The notes beneath the pieces are model-generated. The model was not told where the DNA came from. It saw only the letters and a list, made by a program, of their open reading frames with translations, and searched no databases. A stretch of 64,000 bases of DNA from Liolophura sinensis (Eukaryota; Mollusca; Polyplacophora; Chitonida; Chitonidae): positions 3,993,246 through 4,057,245 of the forward strand of contig NC_088296.1 in the NCBI RefSeq assembly GCF_032854445.1, given 5' to 3'. Below are positions 1 to 12,035 of the stretch, in pieces. Numbering within the stretch: the stretch's first letter is position 1; every line of letters begins with the position of its first letter. A program made the position numbers and the translations under genes.

Positions 1-857
1 AGTTTGTACAATGTATCTAGGCTGTGTGTCTGTGCATGGGCCACATTTGCAGGTTTTTCCTTGTTACGATTGACCCATGACACCTCATCGTGGGCAGAAA
101 AATTACGACCTGTCGATTGCGTAAATTTGTTTTCAGAAACATTGACATCGTAAATTTTATGACTTTTACCACGGGTTTAAGTCTACGACTGTTCTAAGTC
201 CCTTTTGAGAAACAGCCCCGTAAACCAGAAACTTAAGTTACATGGGTGATTGCAAGAAAGGATGAGGGAGGAAATGCAGAACTATGATAGAGTAAATATC
301 AAGAACACAAAGACAGTCCCAAAACAGCTGTAATTTATAAACAAGAACAGATAGACCTACATGTATATAATGCCATGCTAGTGAGATACATGTATGTTTT
401 TTAATATATGTAAACGTGCATGTATATGCATGTAGATCTACAATATCTTCTCACCTGGCTAATTAGGTAAACCTAACAGGTAATTAAAACTTTGAGAATT
501 TCTACAAAAGCTCTGGCAAACTGTCAAGGTTTGTGTTCTTAGTTTACACATAAACTAAAAGACATTACAAGCATATAATTAATATTACATGTGAACTGTA
601 CATTATACTGACAAGTATGTAGAAGAACTTAACTCTACACTAAGAAACAAGTGCATTCACATGTAAATCGCCACAAGATGCAAACGCATGCGCGTGATCA
701 AAATGCAAAGTTAATTATCGAGTGACATTACATGGAAACAAAGTGTAGTATAAAATAAACCCTAACACATTTATCATAATACATTAAAACAGTAATTACT
801 ATTCTCTAGTTCAATTCTTTCAATAAAAGCAACAATTTTTCATCATACATGGGAAAA
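1..857. other. AT-rich non-coding sequence
   Basis: The only structure seen is an end like cttttgagaaacagcccc near 205, similar in type to MITE-D termini. No exon of the large gene was found here. Confidence 0.4.
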
Positions 858-980
858 TCTGTCAGCTACCTGCAGATGGTCATGGGTTTTCCAAGGGCTC
901 TGCCTGGTTTCCTCCCACCAAAAGACTGGCCACTGTTGTTCAAGTGCAATAGGGTGTAAAACTCCAACCAAATAAATTTA
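858..980 (+). repeat. SINE-A fragment (tail part)
   Basis: It matches the 3' half of the tRNA-derived SINE seen in full at 16706: cctgcagatggtcatggg, the cctcccacc core and the ending caaccaaataaa. Confidence 0.75.
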
Positions 981-1371
981 CTACCCAAACTCCATATGCC
1001 CATATGCCCATACTTATATTGCCTTCACCCTACCCTTTCGGCATGACCTCCTTTTCAGCTGCTGACCTCATTATACCGATAAATTTATTCTCCTCACAGT
1101 CCGTACTTGCCTCCAATCCTAAACTGACGGCCAAAAGAAACTTTACAAAGAGTTCAAATCAATTTATTTTGCCAAAGCAAAACACAGGATGACCGAAGTT
1201 TAATATATTGAGAAGACCAATGACTTTAGATATTGAAAGTCTTGAGTAAGAAGGGACAAAGCAGCCCTCAAATCATTTTACAAGTGAACGAACAGAGCAC
1301 GGGTAGAAAAATAGCCATTCCATCTTAGTTAACAATGGGAAGAGTATACAAAAAGTTGATTATTTTTAAAA

Positions 1372-2375
1372 TCAGTCGATATCAAAACCAATCAATTCTG
1401 CACGTGGCCAACCCATGCAAAAACTCATAGAGTAAAACAACATAGAGAAAGCCAGTTGTCTGATGAGATGACGTGCGATTCCTTGCCATCCATCTTGGAG
1501 AGCGAACACCTGTTCTTGTCCGTTTGCTGCAAGATGTGGCCGTTGTCTTACTAGACGACCCATGATATCCCAAAGGTGATCTATGGGGGGCATATCTGGG
1601 GGGCATATCTGGGGAACATGCAGGCCAGGGCAAGACTTTGACTTCGTTGGAGTCCAGGAAGTTCTGCTCAAGCTGTATGGGGTCTGCTGGTACAGGGCAC
1701 CACATGGTTGAAGGAATGGCAAGACAACAGGACGTAGAATTTCATCCACGTAACGTTGAGCTGTAAGGTTCCCGTAGATGATGACCAGTGGTGTCGGCTC
1801 CTCTCCACAAATACCAACCCACACCATCAAGCTGGCGCCACCAAACAGTACCACCTCCTGGATGCATGATGCAGCCGTTCGTTGGCCTCTTCAAAGGTAA
1901 ACTCGCTGTCTGCCATCGGTTCGGAACAGACAGAAGCAGTTTTCATCCATGAAAACAACACGCCAATCACGTCACTGCCAACGACATACAATTCGAGCTC
2001 ATGGCAACCTCTGGCGAGAGGGCACAACTGCCCTCTGCATGGTCGCTAGTTCCCAATTTCGTGAGCCATGAGTCTCCTGGACACGGACTGCCGATTGACC
2101 CCGTGACCAAAGCCATTGATTGACGATGACGTCACTGTCAGGAAGCGGTTCCTCAGGTGTAAGGTGCGCAGGTACTCGTCTTCTCTGGGCATCGTTACCA
2201 TAGGTCTGCCTGTTCTTGGCCTGTCTGATGCCTGCCCAGCCTGTCTGTAACGTTGCATCAAGTTTGACACAGTTACACGAGAGTAGCCGAATTTCCTAGC
2301 AATGTGAGCATTGGTGGCTCCCATGGATACCACACCCAGGGCCCTCTCGCGTTGTTCTGGAGTCAATCGAGGCAT
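1372..2375 (-). pseudogene. Degenerate Tc1/mariner-type transposase
   Basis: The N-terminal part (from 2375) reads MPRLTPEQRERALGVVSMG and a helix-turn-helix DNA-binding segment (IARKFGYSRVTVSNLMQRYR, then RPRTGRP), typical of Tc1/mariner recombinases. Pieces of the DDE catalytic domain follow in shifted frames: a VFMDE-like motif near 1950, GGASLMVWVGICGE near 1820 and a PDMPPIDHLWD motif near 1580, equivalent to the usual PDLNPIEHLWD. At least two frame changes and a short tandem duplication (ggggggcatatct, near 1585-1612) break the gene, so it is dead. Terminal inverted repeats could not be defined with confidence. Confidence 0.82.
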
Positions 2376-2654
2376 TACTTTGGTTGTTTTTAGTCAGTGT
2401 GCAAGTCCAACACACTGTGTGTAACGTTTTTATACGCTTATTACATGTGCAGTTGCGGCCACCCATAGGTCACATGATTTTTCAACTTTCTTCGTTGTCT
2501 CAAAACAAATTTGTGTGGGCGTATATGACACTTGTCGCACATGGGAAAATCCTTTGTACAATGTTTTCCTACAATAATTTGGTATTAATTTGCTGAAAAA
2601 GCCAGTTAAATTTAACTCACCGAGTCGTAAAGTTTCTTTTGGCTGTCACTTTAT

Positions 2655-2950
2655 CTCCCACACACTTAACTGCCCATACACTTAACTGCCCATACACTTA
2701 ACTGCCCAAACATTTACCTGCCCCTACATTTAACTACCCACACACTTAACTGCCCATACATTTAACTGCCCAGACATTTACCTGCCCATACATTTAACTA
2801 CCCACACACTTAACTGCCCATACATTTAACTGTCCACACACTTAACAGCCCACACACAACTGCCCATAAACTTAACTGCTCACACATTTAACTGCCTCTA
2901 CATTTAACTGCCCATACACTTAACTGCCCACACAATTATCAGCCCCACTC
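2655..2950. repeat. 15-bp minisatellite
   Basis: About 19 units of the type acttaactgcccata, with variable spacers. Confidence 0.9.
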
Positions 2951-4302
2951 ACTTTTACCCATAAATTTATGCACTACATCTTATACAAATACTACTACTC
3001 ACTGAACATGCACTTTAGGCCACATCAATTCATATTCCTGTTTTACAGGCAGTGACTCTTTTTTTTTTCAATGTCGTTGGAGATATAAAAAAATAAAAAC
3101 TGAAATACACAAATCCTCTTATTTATAAGAAACATGGACTGACAGACGAATGTCTCTCTTGAATACAGGTTTACTTCATCAGAATATTTTGAGGTCAGTT
3201 AAAATAAAAAAAATGGATTTTCACATTTATTTTCATTTCAGTTTTGGAACTTTATAGAGTCCGTTTGCCCATAAAACGCAAAATAAAATTGGTGTCGACC
3301 CCTACAAAAAAGGATAAAACAAAATTTTCAAGTTAAAAGAAAAGTATGAGAAATATACAGGCATAAATTTTTCAGTTTATTTTTAAAGATGCAAACATGA
3401 ATGACGTAGGTTCAAGATATACAAGAGATGAATACAACAATTACATTTTCATTAATAACAAAAAAAAAAACGTGTTTCAAACTAGTAGAATTAAAGTGTA
3501 TTGTGTGAATGATGAAGTGTAGTCGACATGAAAATGTGGACAAACAGGTGTTTCACACAGAGTACATTGTACAACAGAAGTGTAACTGGAGTGTTATTTT
3601 AACAATGTAGAAGTGTACAAAGTACTCTGAAAAGCTGTGTGTGTGTACGTGTGTTCGTCGCGTGTACAACACTGGAAAGAAGCATTATCTGATAGAAAAC
3701 AGGCACCACTCGGCGTAAAAACAGACGGTAACAAAAATATGTTTGGGGCGATCGTGTTCTAGAAAAAAAAAACCACTTGAAAAAAAAAAAAAAAAGAAAA
3801 GAATTAAAAAGGCAATGAAAATTTTCGAAGTGGAGGAAGCAAAGGAAATTCTATTTAACAGAGGGTCAATGAAAAGTATTTTTTACGCCAAATAAAATTG
3901 AGAACAGTGACAATAGAAATGTACCACCATAGAGCAAAAGGAACAGCAAAAGTAAGAGAGAAAGAGAAAATAGAGAAGTGAAGGAAAGTGGACAGTGTGT
4001 AGAGAGAAGAACCAATGATGATAAATTTGTTAAAGTACAGAGTTTTCCACTGAACTGTATTTACATCAATATTCATTTCTTCCATTGTTGTTTTTTTTTT
4101 TTTTTTAGAGGGTGGAGGGAAGGGATTCCATGAGGCGCATTAGAAGATAATTTTCACGAGTGTGCTCCACAAATGTGTAGAGAGAGAAGAAATAGGTTTA
4201 ATACAATGTGTTTGAGTTTTACGTGATGCCTCAGGTAAGATATCTACAAAGCTTACACCTGGCTGTCAGAGAATTATAAAACTAGCCGTCACTAAGGAAA
4301 TG
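2951..4302. other. AT-rich non-coding sequence
   Basis: Homopolymer A and T tracts (near 3455, 3780 and 4090) and no supportable gene. Confidence 0.5.
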
Positions 4303-4453
4303 GAAGGTCTGTCAGTAAACCTGCGAATGGTCGTGGGATTCCCCCCGGGCTCTGCCCCAGTTTCTCCGACCATAATTCTGGCAGCTGACGTATAAGTGAA
4401 ATATTCCTTAATACAGCATAAACCACCAATCAAATAAATACATTAATAAATCT
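4303..4453 (+). repeat. SINE-A fragment (tail part)
   Basis: It carries the core acctgcgaatggtcgtggg, the segment gtataagtgaaatattcc and the terminal caccaatcaaataaata. Confidence 0.85.
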
Positions 4454-5392
4454 AAGGAAACGTGTTCTAAGACTTGCCATCTTTATACATGACCGACTGC
4501 TTTTTTATCCCTAAACAGGCAGTTTACCAGCGCACAGAAAAATTTGTCCCAAAAATATCTTTTAATTTTGCACCTGAGGTTATCTCTTTGTCAAACAGAT
4601 ATTATTAATCTGTGGGATAAATTCATTATACTGTCTGTGTAAACGTTGACATAACTGCTCTACTGCAGCTGTGGTACAATATGCCATAACATACGTCCTG
4701 CTTACAACTGTTTTATACAGCAACATAAGTCAGTTAATTGTCAAATAATTAAGCCAGTATTACACTTTACCCTCTCTCATTACATAAATCCATATTGTCG
4801 ACAGTTGGCACTTTTAAAAGGAGCTTAATTCATAATCCAGTAGAAAAAACTCACAAATTTTGGCTTTCTTCTTGCCTTTTGATCTGTGTGCGTGTTTTTT
4901 ACAAATGGTTCAGAAGAGGTGGATGACAGGCAGCTGTCTTTTATAGTCTTAAATTCAAAACTTCACTAAAATTGTAACTTACCTTTTTACTACTTAAAAG
5001 AGATTTTCAAGTCTTTCATGACAAGTTGAAAGTTACCTTTGAAAGTCAAATGTAAGTTCAGGAAAATTAATATCATCTCTGAAGCCATTAGTCAGAATTA
5101 TTAACTTGGATTAGTAAAGATACCGATGTAACAAGATGTTTAAAACTCTGCCTCTGAAACAGTGTTACTTAAAAATCTAGCTCAGATTCCACTAAACCAT
5201 TTTGGATTTACGTCAAAATCTGAAGTACTATTTTAGAAATTCATTATATCTGGGCTGAAGAAATTAAAATTTGAGCCGCCTCATTAATGTAACTTTAGGG
5301 CAAATATCTCAAAATCTTAACTTTTAGTGCCAAAAACTAACCGCTGTGAAGAGAGTTTAAATTTTGTCAGACACGCCTTCGTGGGATCAGCC

Positions 5393-5521
5393 TCAGAAGC
5401 TGTATCCATCGCCGTCCGACTTTAGTTTCTTTCCTAATCTAACACCGGGCTGTGTGTAAGCTTTGCAGATCGCTCCTTTGACGCTCACTTTAATAAGTGT
5501 ATATGTACATGGGTGTGTTTT
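5393..5521 (-). CDS. Candidate terminal exon of the large minus-strand gene
   Basis: An acceptor-like attctctgacag precedes 42 open codons and a TGA. The reading starts in phase 0, which is what exon 6 needs. The peptide ends LGKKLKSDGDGYSF, and the local base composition is richer in CpG than its surroundings. Against it, the pyrimidine tract is weak, no AATAAA follows closely, ARM proteins of this kind would be expected to be longer, and the plus strand of the same stretch is also briefly open. It may be a chance reading. Confidence 0.22.
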   Translation of the reverse strand, partial: KTHPCTYTLIKVSVKGAICKAYTQPGVRLGKKLKSDGDGYSF

Positions 5522-6008
5522 CTGTCAGAGAATGATTCGAGTTCCAGTGTTGGAAGGCGATTGGCCAATCTGTGACTGGAAGCGCTAGAAGTAGGTACCT
5601 GCACCAACAGACCTCGTAAATGTGGAAACTATATTTTCCGTACTTTACGGGACGGCCATTCTGAAATATACCAACACTCCACAGCTTTACATCTGTGGGT
5701 AAATGCATGATGCCTCGCTCGTAGTTTCGTGGGTGGAAGAAACCGCAATAAACCATCAACCTTTGGTAAGTTACTTACAAACTTTCCCACGTGTGACGTA
5801 TAGGTATGGACACCATATTGCTGGAAGTCAATTGGTATTCAATGAATGTTAAACCGGGCAAACGATCATACATGTGTTGTAAACCGTTTGTTGTCGCCAA
5901 GATTTAACCAAGCAGTGACAGCACGGGGATCCACAAATTCCTGTCCAAGACGGTTCTTCAGCACTAGTGCTACAAGATCAAGGCACATGCCCTCCACCCA
6001 TCTGAAGT

Positions 6009-6172
6009 ACTATCTATTTATTTATTTGATTGGTGTTTTATGCCGTACTCTAGAATATTCCACTCATATGACGGTGGCCAGCATTATGGTAGGAGGAAAC
6101 CGGGCAGAACCCGGGGGGAAACCCATGCCCGTCCGCAGGTTGCTGGCAGACCATCCCACATATGGCCTCTTA
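6009..6172 (-). repeat. SINE-A fragment, minus orientation
   Basis: The reverse complement of the SINE tail and core: tatttatttgattggtg, gccagcattatggtaggagg and aggttgctggcagacc. Confidence 0.85.
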
Positions 6173-6635
6173 AGTACTAAATAAATTACATTTTTCTACA
6201 TTTTGTACAAAGTTCAGTTTATACGTACATATCTTCATGTGAAGATTAATAACAGGATCTTGCATTTATTTTTGATAGCTTCGATATCTTTTCATTTAGA
6301 CCATAACATATGATGATATTTGATACTGAAAAATGAAGTAAAAATTTCACAAACATCCCATTTCAAAATCTTATTCCGTATCATTACGGATGACTGACCT
6401 TGCAAAACGATACCTTGTTATATATAACCTACTGGCATGACTGATTGGATTATACTGCCAGTGTCTGCTGATGTGGTTACAATCTATTAAGGACACATTC
6501 CCTAATTTTAATAAGGAAGCAAATATTATGAAAAATGCATAATAACTTAAAGAAAACAGGTATTCAGTGATCTCTAGATCATTACACATGGACTGTAGAC
6601 TATCAAAACATTGTTAACATATTCTGAACATACAG

Positions 6636-6867
6636 ACATATAGACAGGCAGACAGACAGATAGTCAGACAGACAGATAGGCAGATATATAGGCAGACATA
6701 TATATAGGCAGGCAGATAGGCAGACAGACAGATAGATAGGCAGACAGACGGATAGGCAGATATATAGGCAGACATATACAGTGTATATAGGCAGACAGAT
6801 AGGCAGATAGGCAGACAGACAGAGAGATAGGCAGACAGACAGTCAGACAGACAGATAGGCAGATAGA

Positions 6868-6903
<36 letters not shown>

Positions 6904-7085
6904 TAGGCAGATAGATAAATAGTCAGACAGACAGATAGGCAGATAGATAGATAGGCAGACAGGCAGATAGATAGATAGGCAGACAGTCAGACAGTCAGAC
7001 AGGCAGATAGATAGGCAGACAGGTACATGGGCAGATACACAGACATATAGGTAGGCAGACAGACACACAGATAGATAGATAGACA
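6636..7085. repeat. Tetranucleotide microsatellite (CAGA/TAGA/TAGG)
   Basis: An irregular array of cagacagatagg blocks. Long Cys/Leu/Ser open frames on the minus strand come from the repeat itself. Confidence 0.95.
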
Positions 7086-7610
7086 GGCAGGTAGACAGGA
7101 AGGCAGACAACACACCAGCCATGAGGATAGACAGAATATACACCAACCACAAGGAGAGACAGACAGACAACACACCAACAACACAGACACACAGAAAACA
7201 TATCAACCACAAAGAAAGACATACAGACATACAGACACACAGACAACATGCCAACCACAAGGACAGACAAACAACATGCTAACCACAACGACAGACACAC
7301 AGGCAGACAAAGCACCAACCATAAGGACAGAAAGACAGACAAACAAACAACACACTAACCACAAGGGCAGACAAACAGACAACACATCAACCATAAAGAC
7401 AGACAACACACCAAACACAAGGATAGACACACAACACACCAGCCACAAAAGATCGACAGACAACACACCAATGACAAGGATAGACAGACAATACACCAAC
7501 CATAAGGACAGGCAGGCCACACAACAACCACAAGGACAGACACACAGTTAGACAGACAAACAGACAACACACCAACCAAAGCAGAGAGAGACAGACAGAC
7601 AGACAAATTA
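7086..7610. repeat. Degenerate minisatellite continuing the microsatellite
   Basis: Loose units of the type caacacaccaaccacaagga with cagacagaca joints. Confidence 0.85.
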
Positions 7611-8489
7611 TATTAAGCATTAGTTTGACCAGCCACAAACACATACATAATTTCGTAATTGCTTTTATCATTGTTTTATTTATTTACTTTATTCATTTTA
7701 TTTGAGTGCAATTCACTATTAATTATTCTCTCAAATATGTATTTACCCCCAACTACATCTACATGATGTTTTGTGCTAGATGAACTTGTGTTTGACATCA
7801 GCATTCAATATAGGTCAGCAAAGGTTTTGGAGGATTACAGGAAAGTATGTTTACAATATTTACACTCACCTCTGAGGTTTTATGTTCCTTGAAGTAATGT
7901 TTGACGTCAGGATTGCGAGCGATGTTATGGAGGATACTGAGAGAGGCTTTAATTACATAGTACACATTCTGCAAAGAGAAAAGTATTTTCATTAATTCTT
8001 CAACTAAGGTAGGTCATCACTAATCTCTACTTGACATGTGAAAAAAGAAAAAAAATGGTGCAATGCACCGAACCCATATGCAAATTCTGGGTCATGGTGA
8101 ACTCAATGACCCTGAAAGAAAAAGTCAAGGTCAACGAAAAAAAAAAGTTCTTCAATATGACCATCATAATGGTGGCTAGCCAAGTTTGATAAAAATTGCT
8201 CAAACAGATATCAGGTTTACAAGCCAGTCACAAATAAATGTAATACCTGACCATCAACAACCTTGAAAACAAAAGAAATATGTCGAGGTTACCTAAAATG
8301 AAGAGGACTCTTTCCAATTCCTAAGTGTATCTAGTAAACCTGATAACAAGGCAGAAAAGCTTCCAAGAGACAGACTGTTTACAAGGCTACATGGACGGAT
8401 GCACAGACAGGCCAAAACAAAGAGCTAGCTAAATATCCAAGGCTAAATGGCTAAATACAAAAATGACTTACATGCATGGATCAGGCATG
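7611..8489. other. Flanks of exon 6
   Basis: Apart from exon 6 (7870-7968) I see only AT-rich sequence and, near 8040-8200, what looks like an old dispersed repeat (gaccctgaaagaaaaagtc). Confidence 0.4.
7870..7968 (-). CDS. Large minus-strand gene, exon 6 (armadillo-like helix pair)
   Basis: The acceptor is ttctctttgcag|AAT and the donor TCAGAG|gtgagtg. The exon is 33 codons in phase 0 at both ends. It encodes NVYYVIKASLSILHNIARNP followed by DVKHYFKEHKTSE. The KASLSILHNIARNP segment is the most ARM-like part of the protein: a long helix with spaced Leu/Ile, then an Asn-Pro turn. The 9-kb intron before it is filled with satellite arrays. The next exon is not certain; see the candidate at 5393-5521. 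Confidence 0.88.
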
Positions 8490-8860
8490 TTTTCAAAGCT
8501 TGACTTGAGTCACAGAGTTGGTAATGTGGTAGAGCTTGAATCACAGAGTCGGTAATGCGGTAGAGCTTGAGTCACAGAGTCGGTAATGTGGCACAACTTA
8601 AGTCACAGAGTCGATAATGTGGTACAGCTTGAGTCACTGAGTGGGTAATACCATACAGTTTGAGTCACAGAGTCGGTAATGCAGTACAGCTTGAGTCACA
8701 GAGTCGGTAATGTAGTACACCTTGAGTCACAGAGTCGGTAATGCAGTACATCTTGAGTCACAGAGTCGGTAATGTGGTACAAATTGAGTCACACAACCGG
8801 TAATGCGGTACAGTTTCAGTCACAGAGTTGGTAATGCAGTACAGTTTGAAGTAACTATAC
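8490..8860. repeat. 31-bp minisatellite with an AP-1-like motif per unit
   Basis: About eleven units built from gcttgagtcacagagtcgg and taatgcggtaca. Most contain TGAGTCA. Confidence 0.9.
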
Positions 8861-9149
8861 CATACATCAGTTGTGCAATATGCATTAATGTTTACATTTT
8901 GCACGGTTCATTCTACTCAGTACCTTGGTGTAAAGATGTATGCCACGTTATCACCTTGAGCATGAACTTATTACTTAAGTCATTAGTCACCAGGATGCTG
9001 CATAAAACACACACAGAAGTAGAAGTAGAAGTAAACCGCCTACATTTACACTGTTACGTAAACATAGGCAATTCACCTGTAATAATACCTGCATGGGATC
9101 TCAAGGCAAAGGTTATCTACAACAAGTGTGAAATTATCTAGAAACTTAT

Positions 9150-12035
9150 CATCAATATTGGAACAAAATTACAACTCACATATTCCAAGACACGAGCAAA
9201 ACTTACATAATTTCAGTCTCAATGTAACTACAGAATCAGTCAAACTCACATCATTTCAGTCTCCATCTAACTACAGAATCAGTCAAACTCACATAATTTC
9301 AGTCTCGATGTAACTACAGAATCAGTCAAACTTACATAATTTCAGTCTCCATGTAACTACAGAATCAGTCAAACTTACATAATTTCAGTCTCAATGTAAC
9401 TACAGAATCAGTCAAACTTACATAATTTCAGTCTCCATGTAGGCACAGAATCAGTCAAACTTACATAATTTCAGTCTCCATCTAACTACAGAATCAGTCA
9501 AACTTACATAATTTCAGTCTCAATGCAACTACAGAATCAGTCAAACTTACATAATTTCAGTCTCCATCTAACTACAGAATCAGAAAAACTTACATAATTT
9601 TAGTCTCCATGTAAGCACAGAATCAGTCAAACTTACATAATTTCAGTCTCCATCTAACTACAGAATCAGTCAAACTTACATACTTTCAGTCTTCATCTAA
9701 CTACAGAATCAGTCAAACTCACATAATTTCAGTCTCCATGTAACTACAGAATCAGTCAAACTTACATAATTTCAGTCTCCACCTAACTACAGAATCAGTC
9801 AAACTCACATAATTTCAGTCTCCATGTAAGCACAGAATCAGTCAAACTTACATAATTTCAGTCTCCATGTAACTACAGAATCAGTCAAACTTACATAATT
9901 TCAGTCTCAATGTAACTACAGAATCAGTCAAACTCACATAATTTCAGTCTCCATGTAGGCACAGAATCAGTCAAACTTACATAATTTCAGTCTCCATCTA
10001 ACTACAGAATCAGTCAAACTTACATAATTTCAGTCTCAATGTAACTACAGAATCAGTCAAACTTACATAATTTCAGTCTCCATCTAACTACAGAATCAGA
10101 AAAACTTACATAATTTCAGTCTCCATGTAAGCACAGAATCAGTCAAACTTACATAATTTCAGTCTCCATCTAACTACAGAATCAGTCAAACTTACATAAT
10201 TTCAGTCTCCACCTAACTACAGAATCAGTCAAACTCACATAATTTCAGTCTCCATGTAAGCACAGAATCAGTCAAACTTACATAATTTCAGTCTCGATGT
10301 AACTACAGAATCAGTCAAACTTACATAATTTCAGTCTCAATGTAACTACAGAATCAGTCAAACTCACATAATTTCAGTCTCCATGTAGGCACAGAATCAG
10401 TCAAACTTACATAATTTCAGTCTCCATCTAACTACAGAATCAGTCAAACTTACATAATTTCAGTCTCCACCTAACTACAGAATCAGTCAAACTCACATAA
10501 TTTCAGTCTCCATGTAAGCACAGAATCAGTCAAACTCACATATATTCAGTCTCCATGTAGGCACAGAATCAGTCAATCTCACATAATTTCAGTCTCCATG
10601 TAGGCACAGAATCAGTCAAACTTACATAATTTCAGTCTCCATCTAACTACAGAATCAGTCAAACTTATATAATTTCAGTCTCCATCTAACTACAGAATCA
10701 GTCAAACTTACATAATTTCAGTCTCCATGTAAGCACAGAATCAGTCAAACTCACATAATTTCAGTCTCCAAGTAAGCACAGAATCAGTCAAACTTACATA
10801 ATTTCAGTCTCCATGTAGGCACAGAATCAGTCAAACTTACATACTTTCAGTCTCCATCTAACTACAGAATCAGTCAAGCTTACATAATTTCAGTCTCCAT
10901 GTAGGCACAGAATCAGTCAAACTCACATAATTTCAGTCTCCATGTAACTACAGAATCAGTCAAACTTACATAATTTCAGTCTCCATGTAACTACAGAATC
11001 AGTCAAACTTACATACATTCAGTCTCCATGTAAGCACAGAATCAGTCAAACTCACATAATTTCAGTCTCGATGTAACTACAGAATCAGTCAAACTTACAT
11101 AATTTCAGTCTCCACCTAACTACAGAATCAGTCAAACTTACATAATTTCAGTCTCCATGTAACTACAAAATAAGTCAAACTTACATAATTTCAGTCTCCA
11201 CCTAACTACAGAATCAGTCAAACTTACATAATTTCAGTCTCCATCTAACTACAGAATCAGTCAAACTTACATAATTTCAGTCTCCATGTAAGCACAGAAT
11301 CAGTCAAACTCACATAATTTCAGTCTCCATCTAACTACAGAATCAGTCAAACTTACATACTTTCAGTCTCCATGTAAGCACAGAATCAGTCAAACTTACA
11401 TACTTTCGGTCTCCATGTAAGCACAGAATCAGTCAAACTTACATACTTTCAGTCTCCATATAAGCACAGAATCAGTCAAACTTACATACTTTCAGTCTCC
11501 ATGTAACTACAGAATCAGTCAAACTTACATAATTTTAGTCTCCATGCAACTACAGAATCAGTCAAACTTACATACTTTCAGTCTCCATGTAAGCACAGAA
11601 TCAGTCAAACTTACATACTTTCAGTCTCCATGTAAGCACAGAATCAGTCAAACTTACATAATTTCAGTCTCCATCTAACTACAGAATCAGTCAAACTCAC
11701 ATAATTTCAGTCTCCATGTAACTACAGAATCAGTCAAACTTACATAATTTCAGTCTCCATGTAACTACAGAATCAGTCAAACTTACATAATTTCAGTCTC
11801 CATGTAAGCAGAGAATTAGTCAAACTCACATAATTTCAGTCTCCATGTAGGCACAGAATCAGTCAAACTTACATAATTTTAGTCTAGATATAACTACAGA
11901 ATCAGTCAAACTTACATAATTTCAGTCTCAATGTAAGCACAGAATCAGTCAAACTCACATAATTTCAGTCTCCATGTAAGCACAGAATCAGTCAAACTTA
12001 CATAATTTCAGTCTCCATCTAACTACAGAACCAGT
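9150..12035. repeat. 43-bp satellite array, about 66 units
   Basis: The unit is cataatttcagtctccat followed by ctaactacagaatcagtc and aaactta. Variant units (taactac or taagcac or taggcac) are intermixed. On the strand of the large gene each unit contains atgtaagt, a splice-donor-like string. The array fills almost a third of intron 5. Confidence 0.97.

Noticed and set aside
6664-7671. Several Cys/Leu/Ser-rich minus-strand frames resembling membrane proteins
   Set aside because: They are translations of a CAGA/TAGG microsatellite and its degenerate continuation, and are open in several frames at once.
9150-12035. CRISPR-like look of a regularly spaced array
   Set aside because: Units are contiguous 43-bp variants without unique spacers, in animal DNA.
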